A DNA stretch of 64,000 nucleotides from Ignavibacteria bacterium UBA7675 (lineage in GTDB: Bacteria > Bacteroidota > Ignavibacteria > Kapaibacteriales > UB7675). The notes under the pieces were generated by a model. It was not told where the DNA came from. It saw nothing but the letters and a program-made list of their open reading frames with translations, and did no database searches. The translations under genes and the position numbers were made by a program. Shown piece by piece: positions 53,968 through 62,335 of the stretch. The DNA lies in contig DLHF01000046.1 of the NCBI GenBank assembly GCA_002483085.1, forward strand, positions 62,001 to 126,000. The letters are read 5' to 3'. Every line of letters begins with the position of its first letter. Positions within the stretch are counted from its first letter, which is position 1.

Positions 53968-54737
53968 GAACGGTGACAGTGCTCGGCAGCGGAACGTCGT
54001 CGGGCGTACCGACCATAGGATGTAGGTGCGCCACGTGCCTTTCAGACGACCCGCGCGATAAACGCCTGCGCCCGTCGCTGTTGGTGCAATCGGATACGAC
54101 AACAGTGGTCATTGATACGTCGTCGGATTTCCGGCAGCAAATGCTCTGCTGTGATGTTCGCTCGCTCGATGCAGTAGTCTATACCCATCACCACTTCGAC
54201 CACATCGGTGGTTTCGACGATATCCGCGCCTACAACTTCTTTCTCAACCGCCCGATGAGCGTGTACCTGATGGAAGAGACTTTTGCCGCACTACGCCGCA
54301 CATTTATTTACGCCTTTGAATTTTCAGGGCAGATAGGCGGCGGAGTTCCCGTTGTAGATACGTATATCATCGATGAAAAACCGTTTTCTATCGGCGATCT
54401 TACGTTTGCACCCATCCCTCTGCTGCACGGCTCTATGCGCGTAAACGGCTACAGGATTGGCAACTTCGCCTACTGCACCGATACAAACAGCATCCCCGAC
54501 GCTTCGATTGCCCTGCTGGAAGGCGTGGAAATTCTTATCCTCGACGCTCTGCGCTACCACGAGCACCCTACGCATTTTACTGTGGATGAGGCCATCAAAA
54601 TAGCACAGCGCATCGGCGCACGCACAACGTATTTCACGCATATCGCGCACAATATCCGCCATGCAGAATTAGAAGATACACTTCCCGAAGGAATAGCTCT
54701 CAGCTACGATGGGTTGGTAATCGACATAGATATATGA
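53964..54737 (+). CDS. PhnP-like metallo-beta-lactamase-fold hydrolase
   Basis: 257 aa, GTG start inside a GTGA overlap with lipA. Motifs: [13 protein letters not shown] (8-20), a CxCxxC cluster C20-C22-C25 as in PhnP, and the metal site [10 protein letters not shown] (H75, H77, D79, H80). Later residues H134-type (LLHGS), D (YCTDT) and H (FTHIAHN) complete the two-metal centre. PhnP hydrolyses cyclic phosphodiesters. Coupling to lipA is conserved in spirit with many Bacteroidota, but no link to lipoate is established. Confidence 0.85.
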   Translation: MRTVTVLGSGTSSGVPTIGCRCATCLSDDPRDKRLRPSLLVQSDTTTVVIDTSSDFRQQMLCCDVRSLDAVVYTHHHFDHIGGFDDIRAYNFFLNRPMSVYLMEETFAALRRTFIYAFEFSGQIGGGVPVVDTYIIDEKPFSIGDLTFAPIPLLHGSMRVNGYRIGNFAYCTDTNSIPDASIALLEGVEILILDALRYHEHPTHFTVDEAIKIAQRIGARTTYFTHIAHNIRHAELEDTLPEGIALSYDGLVIDIDI

Positions 54738-54744
54738 TGCACAA

Positions 54745-54792
54745 TCGCTTCGGCCTCTGACCTCGCCCTCTGCACCGCGCAGCAGCATCGCT
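54745..54792 (-). repeat. Dispersed repeat, copy 14 (partial module B)
   Basis: On the minus strand GCTGCTGCGCGGTGCAGAG ... GGCCGAAGCGA. Shortened at both ends. It lies in a tandem gap. Confidence 0.55.
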
Positions 54793-55019
54793 GTATCTCT
54801 TGGCTCCACTGTAATGGGATATCGCGACTTACGCTCCTGTTCTTCTGGTAATAATGTACAGATAAGACACTGAGCCCCTACTTACCGGCGATAGATTCCT
54901 TACGCCAATCTACCACACAAGAGAAATTTTGTTTGCCATACTCTACTTCGGTTCGTATCTTTTGCGAAGCACTCCACACCGTTTGACCCTTTTCATTAAC
55001 AATCATTTATTTCTACTTT

Positions 55020-57206
55020 ATGAACTACCGGTTCACTCTTATCGCCGTATTCTTTATCTGTCTCGGCATCGCTCCCCTCCACAGCCAGCAATCCGAATGG
55101 ATAGAGTACCCCACTATAGGCAATATCCGGGCCATTGCCGAGGAAGGGAATGCCCTTTGGTTTGCTACCTGGACGGGACTTGTAAAATTCGACAAAAAGA
55201 CATTTACAACCGAGCAGTACACGCTCATGAACACAGGCTTGCAATCGCTCAACATTCCCTCTATAGCTGTGGATGGCAATGGAGTAAAATGGATGGGCAC
55301 CTCCTTTGGGCTAGTGCGATTCGACGGCACAGACTGGACGATCTACAATACAACAAATTCCCCTCTTACATCGCAGGCTATTAGTGCGATTTCTACCGAC
55401 CCCGACAACACAATATGGGTGGCAACATGGAACGAGCTGGCATCGCTCAAAGACGGTATCTGGACGCTGTATGACTCAAAACAATACCCGTGTTTCGCAG
55501 GTCTTACTACTCTGCACGCTACAGCCGACGGCACCTTATGGGCTACCTCCGAGTCGTGCCTTAACGCCTATCGCCTAGACCTCAACGACGGAGTGCTGAA
55601 GCCTGTGTACGAAGAGCTTCTCGGCAGACGTGTCACAGGCATAACAAGCAGCGGTGGAACAACTGTATTTGCCACCTACGGGAAACCTGATTTCTCCGAC
55701 AATTATGGCAACCTCATATCCTTCAAGACTACAGAGATGCAAATACACACGTGGAAGTCGATGGGCTTTACAGGGCGTCTGATGAATGCCTGCATCGACA
55801 GTGCCGGTGGTATATGGGCTGTGTTCCACCCCGGCAACGAAAACCTCCCCGGCGGAGTATCGCATTTCGATGGCACTTCGTGGACAATATTCGACGCGGG
55901 TGAGGAACTTCCCATTGCGCCGAATACTCAGCTTCAAATAATTATGACCGATAGCGACGGTATAGTCTGGAGCGCTCTCCCCAACAATGGCGGCCTATTG
56001 CGATACGATGGCAATACGTGGAAACACATACCAGTTGTGGGTATGTGCCCGGCTGCCGTCAGCAGCATCATCGTAGATACGGACATGAGCGTGTGGACGG
56101 CACACGAGAACCAGCCGTATCTGACGCGCTTTAACGGCAGTAATATCCGAACGATTGAAACACCTTCGGAAGTGCGCCAGCTCGCGATTGATGGCAATGG
56201 CACAAAATGGGTAGTAGCAATGAACGGTGAACTGTTCCGGTCGTCTGCCGCTGGCTGGGAAAAGGCAGATACAGCGTTCGTTTCTGCAATCTTATACATC
56301 GACCGCTCCAATACCCTTTGGGGACTCACTCTCAACTGGAAAAATTCCGTCCAACCTCTTCTACAGCGCTTTGATGGTACACACTGGAAGGATATCGAAG
56401 GTTTGCCTAATAGAAGTACATTCGGTTCCTGCTCGGCAGCAACGCAGGATCGCAATGGAATATGGTGGTTCGGCACGACTAACGGTTTGTGGAAATATAA
56501 TGGTACTGAATGGACACTCTATCCGCGCGATTGGCAACCATTAGATAATTTTGACCACGACGGATTAGTAATGACCTGCGACAGCGCCAACAATATTTGG
56601 GTGGGCGTCGGTAATAACAACACGATAGATAATGGACTCAGTAGGTTTAATGGGAACGCATGGGAACGTTTTACAGGTGCGTATGCAGATGCTCCATTTG
56701 TCTATATCAATTCACTGGCAACCGACAAAACTGGAAATGTGTGGGTAGGTGGTTTGTACCTCCAGAAATTTGACGGTACAGCTTGGACAGTCTTCAACCC
56801 CGAGAACTCGCCGGTAGCTTCCAGCCCATACAGCATGGCCGTAGCTCCTGACAACACTCTCTGGATGAGCAATGCCGGCCTTTTAGGGTATCGCGAAGGT
56901 GGTATTCTCGTGTCTGCACCCAATGCAATAACTATCGGAACCACGCCCGCTATAGCGAACTACCCCAACCCCACTTCCTCCCTCACAACAATCAGATATT
57001 CCGTAACCGGCACCTCTGCACACCATGTGCTGGTCAAAATCTACAATGCCCTCGGCGATGAGGTAGCAACCATAACCAATCGGGTACACACGCCGGGCGA
57101 GTACGCTGTAGAATTCGATGTGTCTGCTCTGCCCGCAGGCACCTACTACTACCAAGTGACAACAGCCGGAACAACCGCCAGCAAGCACATGGTTGTTGTG
57201 AAGTAA
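55020..57206 (+). CDS. T9SS-secreted propeller protein
   Basis: 728 aa with a signal peptide (about 1-22). Residues ~25-640 hold more than ten repeats of the two-component-regulator-propeller type (for example GNGVKWMGTSFGLVRFDG, DRNGIWWFGTTNGLWKYNG, SGNVWVGG-like). The last ~85 residues are a T9SS type A sorting domain: IANYPNPTSSLTTIRYSV, YNALGDEVATI, LPAGTYYYQV and ASKHMVVVK. There is no kinase part, so this is an extracellular or surface propeller of unknown ligand. No ribosome site is evident. Confidence 0.88.
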   Translation: MNYRFTLIAVFFICLGIAPLHSQQSEWIEYPTIGNIRAIAEEGNALWFATWTGLVKFDKKTFTTEQYTLMNTGLQSLNIPSIAVDGNGVKWMGTSFGLVRFDGTDWTIYNTTNSPLTSQAISAISTDPDNTIWVATWNELASLKDGIWTLYDSKQYPCFAGLTTLHATADGTLWATSESCLNAYRLDLNDGVLKPVYEELLGRRVTGITSSGGTTVFATYGKPDFSDNYGNLISFKTTEMQIHTWKSMGFTGRLMNACIDSAGGIWAVFHPGNENLPGGVSHFDGTSWTIFDAGEELPIAPNTQLQIIMTDSDGIVWSALPNNGGLLRYDGNTWKHIPVVGMCPAAVSSIIVDTDMSVWTAHENQPYLTRFNGSNIRTIETPSEVRQLAIDGNGTKWVVAMNGELFRSSAAGWEKADTAFVSAILYIDRSNTLWGLTLNWKNSVQPLLQRFDGTHWKDIEGLPNRSTFGSCSAATQDRNGIWWFGTTNGLWKYNGTEWTLYPRDWQPLDNFDHDGLVMTCDSANNIWVGVGNNNTIDNGLSRFNGNAWERFTGAYADAPFVYINSLATDKTGNVWVGGLYLQKFDGTAWTVFNPENSPVASSPYSMAVAPDNTLWMSNAGLLGYREGGILVSAPNAITIGTTPAIANYPNPTSSLTTIRYSVTGTSAHHVLVKIYNALGDEVATITNRVHTPGEYAVEFDVSALPAGTYYYQVTTAGTTASKHMVVVK

Positions 57207-57225
57207 AGTTCTCTCATATATATGA

Positions 57226-57430
57226 TGTGGCACGGGCGTCGCTCGGGCGCCCGGCTCGTCGCTGTCACCGGTCGCAAAGCCTGTAGCCGTTGTCCCACCG
57301 CTGCTCGCCAGGCTCTTCAGCACATCTGCCCTGTAAGCACTTGCATACCTGCGATGGAAGGCCGCACCCCACGAGGCAGTCGTGCTGCGCGGTGCGGAGC
57401 TGGAAGCGAGGGCAAAGACAGAAGGCCACA
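57226..57430 (+). repeat. Dispersed repeat, copy 15 (full A-B)
   Basis: GTGGCACGGGCGTCGCTCGG with hairpin CGGGCG/CGCCCG, GTCGCTGTCACCGGTCGCA, a long middle part with GCGATGGAAGGCCGCAC, then TCGTGCTGCGCGGTGCGGAG and AAAGACAGAAGGCC (one base of length change relative to other B copies). It lies in a convergent gap, 20 bp after the propeller gene. Confidence 0.8.
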
Positions 57431-57452
57431 ACATCCCCGGAGAAGCCGCATT

Positions 57453-58619
57453 CTACGCATACTGCCCTGCGGCATAGCCCGATGCCCATGCCCATTGAAA
57501 ATTGTAGCCACCGAGCCAGCCGGTAACATCCACTACTTCGCCGATAAGAAAAAGGCCGGGCGCTTTTCTGGCTTCCATTGTTTTGGAGGAGAGTTCATCG
57601 GTGGAGACACCGCCCAGCGTTACCTCTGCTTTGGCATAGCCCTCAGTTCCAGTAGGCAGCAATTCCCAGCGAGCAAGCCGTACAGCGAGCTGCTCTGCCT
57701 CGCGTGCGGTAAGTTGATTCAGCGGTTTATCAAAACCATAGAGTGCCGACCACGCCTGCGCGAAACTCTTTGGAAACCACGTAGCGAGCAGCGTCGCCAC
57801 CTCTTTTTTCGATGTTCGATGCTCTTCGAGAACTTCCCCGATCCGCACATCTGGCAGAAGATTGAGAGCGAGCACATCGCCCGGGTCCCAGTACGACGAA
57901 ATTTGCAAAATAGCTGGACCGCTCACACCACGATGAGTAAACAGCACATTTTCGCGGAACTGCGTGCCATTGGCAGATGCAGTAACATCGAGCGATACGC
58001 CGCTCAGCGCGCGAAATGTATCGGCGTCGCGCCCGTTCATGACAAGCGGTACAAGAGCTGGTTTGAGCGGTGTTCTCGCCAGCCCGAACTGCTTGGCAAT
58101 GCGGTAGCCTACATCCGTTGCGCCGATGTTTGGTATCGACAAACCACCCGTAGCAACCACAAGTGACTGAGCCGACATCTCGCCCAGCGTTGTTTGCAAG
58201 GCAAAGCCGCCGCTTTGCTGCACAGCGTCCACGCGGCAATTCAGCAGCAGCTCCACGCCTGCATCTTCGCATTCGCTTACGAGCATGTCGATAATGCCCT
58301 GCGCGCTGTCATCGCAAAAGAGCTGGCCGAGTTTTTTCTCATGCCAGGCGATACCATACCGCTCCACAAGCGCGAGAAAATCGGCTGGTGTATAGCGCGC
58401 CAATGCCGACTTACAGAAGTGTGGGTTCTGCGAAATGTAGTTGCGCGGCGCGGCATTCACATTAGTGAAATTGCAGCGTCCGCCGCCTGAAATGCGGATT
58501 TTTTTGCCCGGTTTGTCGTTGTGCTCTACCAATGCCACACGGCGTCCACGCTTGCCCGCTTCGGCAGCACACATCAGCCCTGCGGCACCTGCACCGATCA
58601 CAATCACATCGTAGTTCAT
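57453..58619 (-). CDS. HI0933/YhiN-family flavoprotein
   Basis: 388 aa from the ATG at 58619; longer upstream frames add no conserved sequence. FAD-binding motif GAGAAGLMCA (8-17), the family signature KIRISGGGRCNFTN (42-55), ATGGLSIPNIGATDVGY (near 165) and the C-terminal GEVVDVTGWLGGYNFQWAWASG. These proteins are predicted NAD(P)-linked flavin oxidoreductases; the reaction is not established. Monocistronic. Confidence 0.9.
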   Translation of the reverse strand: MNYDVIVIGAGAAGLMCAAEAGKRGRRVALVEHNDKPGKKIRISGGGRCNFTNVNAAPRNYISQNPHFCKSALARYTPADFLALVERYGIAWHEKKLGQLFCDDSAQGIIDMLVSECEDAGVELLLNCRVDAVQQSGGFALQTTLGEMSAQSLVVATGGLSIPNIGATDVGYRIAKQFGLARTPLKPALVPLVMNGRDADTFRALSGVSLDVTASANGTQFRENVLFTHRGVSGPAILQISSYWDPGDVLALNLLPDVRIGEVLEEHRTSKKEVATLLATWFPKSFAQAWSALYGFDKPLNQLTAREAEQLAVRLARWELLPTGTEGYAKAEVTLGGVSTDELSSKTMEARKAPGLFLIGEVVDVTGWLGGYNFQWAWASGYAAGQYA

Positions 58620-58782
58620 TATCACCCATTGTATAAAACAGCGCCAACAAGAGTAGTGCCAGTCCCTGCGGAAAAGCAAGAGAGAGCTTTTCTGCATAAG
58701 CTGGCACTGCCCCAAATATAATCAATCGCTTTCTTCTTTTTCTTTATTGCTGGAAAGAGCCCTATCTGTATTTTGGCATTCT

Positions 58783-59409
58783 ATGAATACCCTTATCATC
58801 TACGCACATCCAGAACCGCAGTCGTTCAACGCTGCAATGAAGCAACGCGCTGTCGATACACTCGCTGCACGCGGACACGAGGTTGTCGTCTCCGACCTGT
58901 ACGCAATGAAGTTCAATCCCGTTGCAGGCCCGGGCGACACAACGCAACCAGTAGACAACTCGTACTTCCACTTACAAATCGAACAAGCTGCGGCTCTGCT
59001 CAACAGCACAAGCAGCAGCGATATTCGCACCGAGCAGGAAAAAGTTCGGCGGGCAGAACTCCTCATTTTTCAGTTCCCGATGTGGTGGTACTCTGTTCCG
59101 GCAATCATGAAGGGGTGGATCGACCGCGTGTTGTCCTATGGCTTTGCCTATGGCGGCGGCGCTTCTCTCCAAGGTAAACGCGCATTGATTGCGACTACTA
59201 CCGGAGGGCCTGAACACTCCTACCAGCCTGATATACGCGGCTCTGTCGACTTGCTGTTGAAACATCTGACCGACGGTGTATTTGGGTTGTGTGGCATGGA
59301 AGCATTATCGCCATTTATTGTGTATGCCGCAGCGCGAAGCAGCGATGTGCAGCGAAAAGCCGCGCTGGATGAGTATGAGAAAGTGCTGCTCAAATTGATA
59401 GAAGAATAA
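58783..59409 (+). CDS. NAD(P)H quinone reductase, flavodoxin-like fold
   Basis: 208 aa; ATG at 58783. NLIIYAHPEPQSFN-like start, SDLYAMKFNPVA, the FMN-binding QFPMWWYSVPAIMKGWIDRV (about 92-111) and TTGGPEHSY match the NQO1/MdaB/KefF group, which performs two-electron reduction of quinones to limit oxidative damage. A TGTATTTTGG promoter-like box lies 12-21 bp before the ATG. No potassium channel gene is adjacent, so a KefF role is unlikely. Confidence 0.85.
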   Translation: MNTLIIYAHPEPQSFNAAMKQRAVDTLAARGHEVVVSDLYAMKFNPVAGPGDTTQPVDNSYFHLQIEQAAALLNSTSSSDIRTEQEKVRRAELLIFQFPMWWYSVPAIMKGWIDRVLSYGFAYGGGASLQGKRALIATTTGGPEHSYQPDIRGSVDLLLKHLTDGVFGLCGMEALSPFIVYAAARSSDVQRKAALDEYEKVLLKLIEE

Positions 59410-59476
59410 TGTATAGGCTTACACCAGCGATTTGTACTCTTGTGTCATCAGTTATTGTTTTTCTATTGAATGAGAT

Positions 59477-60769
59477 ATGACAACACATACAGTCATTACA
59501 GGCGACTCTCGAAACATGGAAGAGCTACAGGACGAGTCTGTCCACCTAGTTGTAACGTCTCCACCATACTGGCAGCTCAAAGACTATGGCTCCGATCAGC
59601 AAATTGGCTTTCACGATGATTACGAAACATATATTAACAATCTGAATCTTATATGGCAGGAATGCCATCGCGTATTGCACAAGGGTTGCCGGTTGTGTAT
59701 CAACATTGGCGACCAATTTGCTCGCTCTGTGTACTATGGTCGATATAAAGTCATTCCCATACGCACAGAAATCATCAAATTTTGCGAGACAATTGGCTTC
59801 GACTATATGGGAGCTGTGATATGGCAGAAAGTCACGACATCTAATACGACTGGCGGCGGGGCTATCATGGGCTCGTTTCCCTATCCGCGCAATGGTATTC
59901 TGAAGTTAGACTACGAGTTCATCCTGCTCTTCAAAAAACAGGGAACTGCGCCCGCAGTCAGCAAGGAACAAAAAGAGCGCTCGATCTTAACAAAAGAAGA
60001 ATGGAATACTTACTTTCAGGGACACTGGAACTTTTCTGGTGCTAAACAGGAAGGGCACCTCGCAGCCTTTCCAGAAGAGCTGCCCAAACGCCTGATCAAG
60101 ATGTTCTCATTTGTTGACGAAACTGTTTTGGATCCTTTTCTGGGTAGCGGAACAACATCATTAGCAGCAAAGAACCTGCTCCGCAATTCGGTGGGATATG
60201 AAATCAACAAAGATTACCTGCCAATTATCAAAGAGAAAACAGGTGCGAACGACAATCAATTGTTCGGCGACACGCAGTATACATTGCTCGACAGAAAAAG
60301 TACATCTGATAGCTTTGGCACCCGCATAGCAAAACTTCCTTATGTCTTTCAGGATCCTCACAAGCTCAATAAAAAGATCGATCCCCGGCAGCTACAGTTT
60401 GGCTCTCGTATCAACCAGGATAGTACCGAACGCGAAGAATACTTTACGGTGAAAGAAGTACTGAGCGCAGAAAAGTTAGTAATCAGCAACAATCTCACAA
60501 TTCGGCTGCTTGGTATTGAACAGGACAAAGAACGCTCTGATGAAGCGATAAATTTTTTGATCACCAAAACAAAAAATCAGCGCGTGTTTATACGCTTCGA
60601 CTCCGACAAATACGATGAACAGGGCAATCTGCTTTGTTATCTCTACCTTAAGAATAAGACATTTATCAATGCACATCTTCTGAAGAACGGTTTTGCTCGG
60701 GTAGACAACAACCGCCAATTCCGCTTTCGCCAGAAGTTCAACACCTATATGGAGCAGTATGCACAATGA
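59477..60769 (+). CDS. DNA methyltransferase (N4-cytosine/N6-adenine) fused to SNase-like domain
   Basis: 430 aa. Beta-class order: catalytic motif TSPPYWQLKDYG (27-38) first, then the AdoMet site DPFLGSGTT (219-227). SPPY fits N4-cytosine or N6-adenine methylation. After a linker, residues ~324-430 resemble a staphylococcal-nuclease fold (NLTIRLLGIEQD, NQRVFIRFDSDKYDEQGNLL, YLKNKTFINAHLLKNGFARV). R343 matches SNase Arg35, but the Arg87 position is Asn384, so nuclease activity is doubtful. The gene is visibly A+T-richer than its neighbours and stands without a restriction gene, suggesting transfer. Confidence 0.85.
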   Translation: MTTHTVITGDSRNMEELQDESVHLVVTSPPYWQLKDYGSDQQIGFHDDYETYINNLNLIWQECHRVLHKGCRLCINIGDQFARSVYYGRYKVIPIRTEIIKFCETIGFDYMGAVIWQKVTTSNTTGGGAIMGSFPYPRNGILKLDYEFILLFKKQGTAPAVSKEQKERSILTKEEWNTYFQGHWNFSGAKQEGHLAAFPEELPKRLIKMFSFVDETVLDPFLGSGTTSLAAKNLLRNSVGYEINKDYLPIIKEKTGANDNQLFGDTQYTLLDRKSTSDSFGTRIAKLPYVFQDPHKLNKKIDPRQLQFGSRINQDSTEREEYFTVKEVLSAEKLVISNNLTIRLLGIEQDKERSDEAINFLITKTKNQRVFIRFDSDKYDEQGNLLCYLYLKNKTFINAHLLKNGFARVDNNRQFRFRQKFNTYMEQYAQ

Positions 60770-60876
60770 CAACCAACGCCACTCAAGAGCATTCGGAAAG
60801 AAAGAAAAAGTGCTTACAGAAGCTGGAAAATAGCAATCTCTCCTACTTCCTTTTTGCTCCAGGTTTCTTCCCGTAG
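60766..60876 (+). pseudogene. Truncated ORF coupled to the methyltransferase
   Basis: 36 codons starting in an ATGA overlap with the methyltransferase stop: MTTNATQEHSERKKKCLQKL and then a run that enters the 3' end of the convergent lipocalin gene antisense. The overlap implies translational coupling to a partner, perhaps a restriction enzyme, of which only the start remains. Alternatively it is a chance frame. Confidence 0.35.
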
Positions 60877-62018
60877 CCAGTCATTTCTATATAGCCACGA
60901 CCATCCACCTGTGCGCCCTGCCACGTACCGCGCACACCTGTTGCACCTTCCCAGTACTGTACTGATACCTGGAGTTCCTGATCGCTTATAAGCGGCTCGG
61001 CCTGAATATCGATATTTTGTTTGGCAATGCGCAGCCGCCAGCGAGCGGGATAATCGGCACCCGACCACGGACTTTTCCAGTGTTGAGCTACGCTGATGTC
61101 GACATCGCCAGCTCCAAGCGTGGTACTGCGTCCATCTGCGGCAACAAGCACCCCAGTGCTGGCTGGGTCAACACCTCCATCGCGCGTTCTCATCTGATAA
61201 TACATCAGATCGGCGCCATTAGAAAGCTGAAGCGCAAACCAATCCCATCCCTCTTGATTCGGCTCTAATGCGCTGGTACTCCACTCGCGGTCGAGCCATG
61301 CAGAGCCATCTACAGCGTATCGCTCACCATCGACGGTAATCTCTCCTTTGGCGGCCAAGCGCGTGTAGGAGTAATAATACGAGGCATTGCCTTCGCCACG
61401 CCCTTTGCGGCTCAGTCCTCGCTCGCCCTGTAGTACCAACGGTTTCAGGCTATCGAGCACGAGGCTGATTGCCACAGTGCTGTCCCGCGCTTCGATACGC
61501 AGTGGAAAGAATGTATTTTTTGTACTGTGCGCCTGCCAGTCGTACAGCCACACGCGAAATGGTTGGGCTTGTGCGCCAGCTAAGCCAGCGGCGCCACGCG
61601 AAAATTGTTCGAACGAGTAGAAGCGGTCGCGTGCAATATCGGAGAGGGCAAAATGCCCCATATACACCTGATTCGCAGCCCAGTTCGATGTACTGTAGAT
61701 GCTGTCGGACGATACTGCCGACCTGAAAAATGTGAGTTGGAATCCAAATTGACGCCCGTTCTTGTCGGTGAGATTGCCGGTGAAATACCACCACTCTGTT
61801 TTGAAATTGGGGTGAGCGCCATGATCCTGTGGGAAGACAAATTCCCTCGGCTCAATAGCACGAGTATAGCCTGCTGTATCGCCGCCACTCATAGCAGAAA
61901 CAACTTCGATGGAGCCTGCTTGGGGATTGCGAACAGGTTCCGGACTGAACTGCATCCACGCCAGTACAATCAGTGCAACAAGAACTGCTACACCAATAAT
62001 CGCGATGGTCAATTTCAT
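60843..62018 (-). CDS. AttH/CrtC-like lipocalin domain protein
   Basis: 391 aa with an N-terminal membrane anchor (about 5-22). Family blocks: FPQDHGAHPNFKTEWWYFTG (62-81), GRQFGFQLTFFR, GHFALSDI, the long beta-rich middle, GSAWLDREWSTSAL and WDWFALQLSNGADLMYYQMR. It belongs to the AttH / carotenoid-hydratase-like lipocalin group often encoded beside FtsX permeases and an ABC ATPase. The permease gene lies upstream on the same strand. It probably acts on a lipid exported by that transporter; the substrate is unknown. Confidence 0.88.
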   Translation of the reverse strand: MKLTIAIIGVAVLVALIVLAWMQFSPEPVRNPQAGSIEVVSAMSGGDTAGYTRAIEPREFVFPQDHGAHPNFKTEWWYFTGNLTDKNGRQFGFQLTFFRSAVSSDSIYSTSNWAANQVYMGHFALSDIARDRFYSFEQFSRGAAGLAGAQAQPFRVWLYDWQAHSTKNTFFPLRIEARDSTVAISLVLDSLKPLVLQGERGLSRKGRGEGNASYYYSYTRLAAKGEITVDGERYAVDGSAWLDREWSTSALEPNQEGWDWFALQLSNGADLMYYQMRTRDGGVDPASTGVLVAADGRSTTLGAGDVDISVAQHWKSPWSGADYPARWRLRIAKQNIDIQAEPLISDQELQVSVQYWEGATGVRGTWQGAQVDGRGYIEMTGYGKKPGAKRK

Positions 62019-62216
62019 TGCTGCCTCATAGAATTAACTCCCGAACGATGCCACATTTCCGATTCTATGTACGCGCTATCACGCTTCTATACACAGAGCA
62101 GCGGCGCTGCGGAAATACTTCTTTTGCTCAACTGGATGGCTGGCGCTGTGCGGGATCATCCGCCGCATCGTCTGCACGTCGTTCCCTACGATAAACCTTG
62201 CGGATGGAGCTGAACA

Positions 62217-62276
62217 CCACGCGGCGGCTGTGCTGCGCGGTGCAGAGACAAAGCGCTGGACCGAAGACCGAACGCC
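62217..62276 (+). repeat. Dispersed repeat, copy 16 (module B)
   Basis: CACGCGGCGGCTGTGCTGCG, GCGGTGC, 22 bases, GACCGAACGCC. It lies between the permease and lipocalin genes (317-bp gap 62019-62335), with nothing else recognisable in the gap. Confidence 0.75.
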
Positions 62277-62335
62277 ACCAATGTGCCTTTACAATGCAAG
62301 CAGCAAAAAAAAATCGGCGGACTGTTTGCAGTGTA

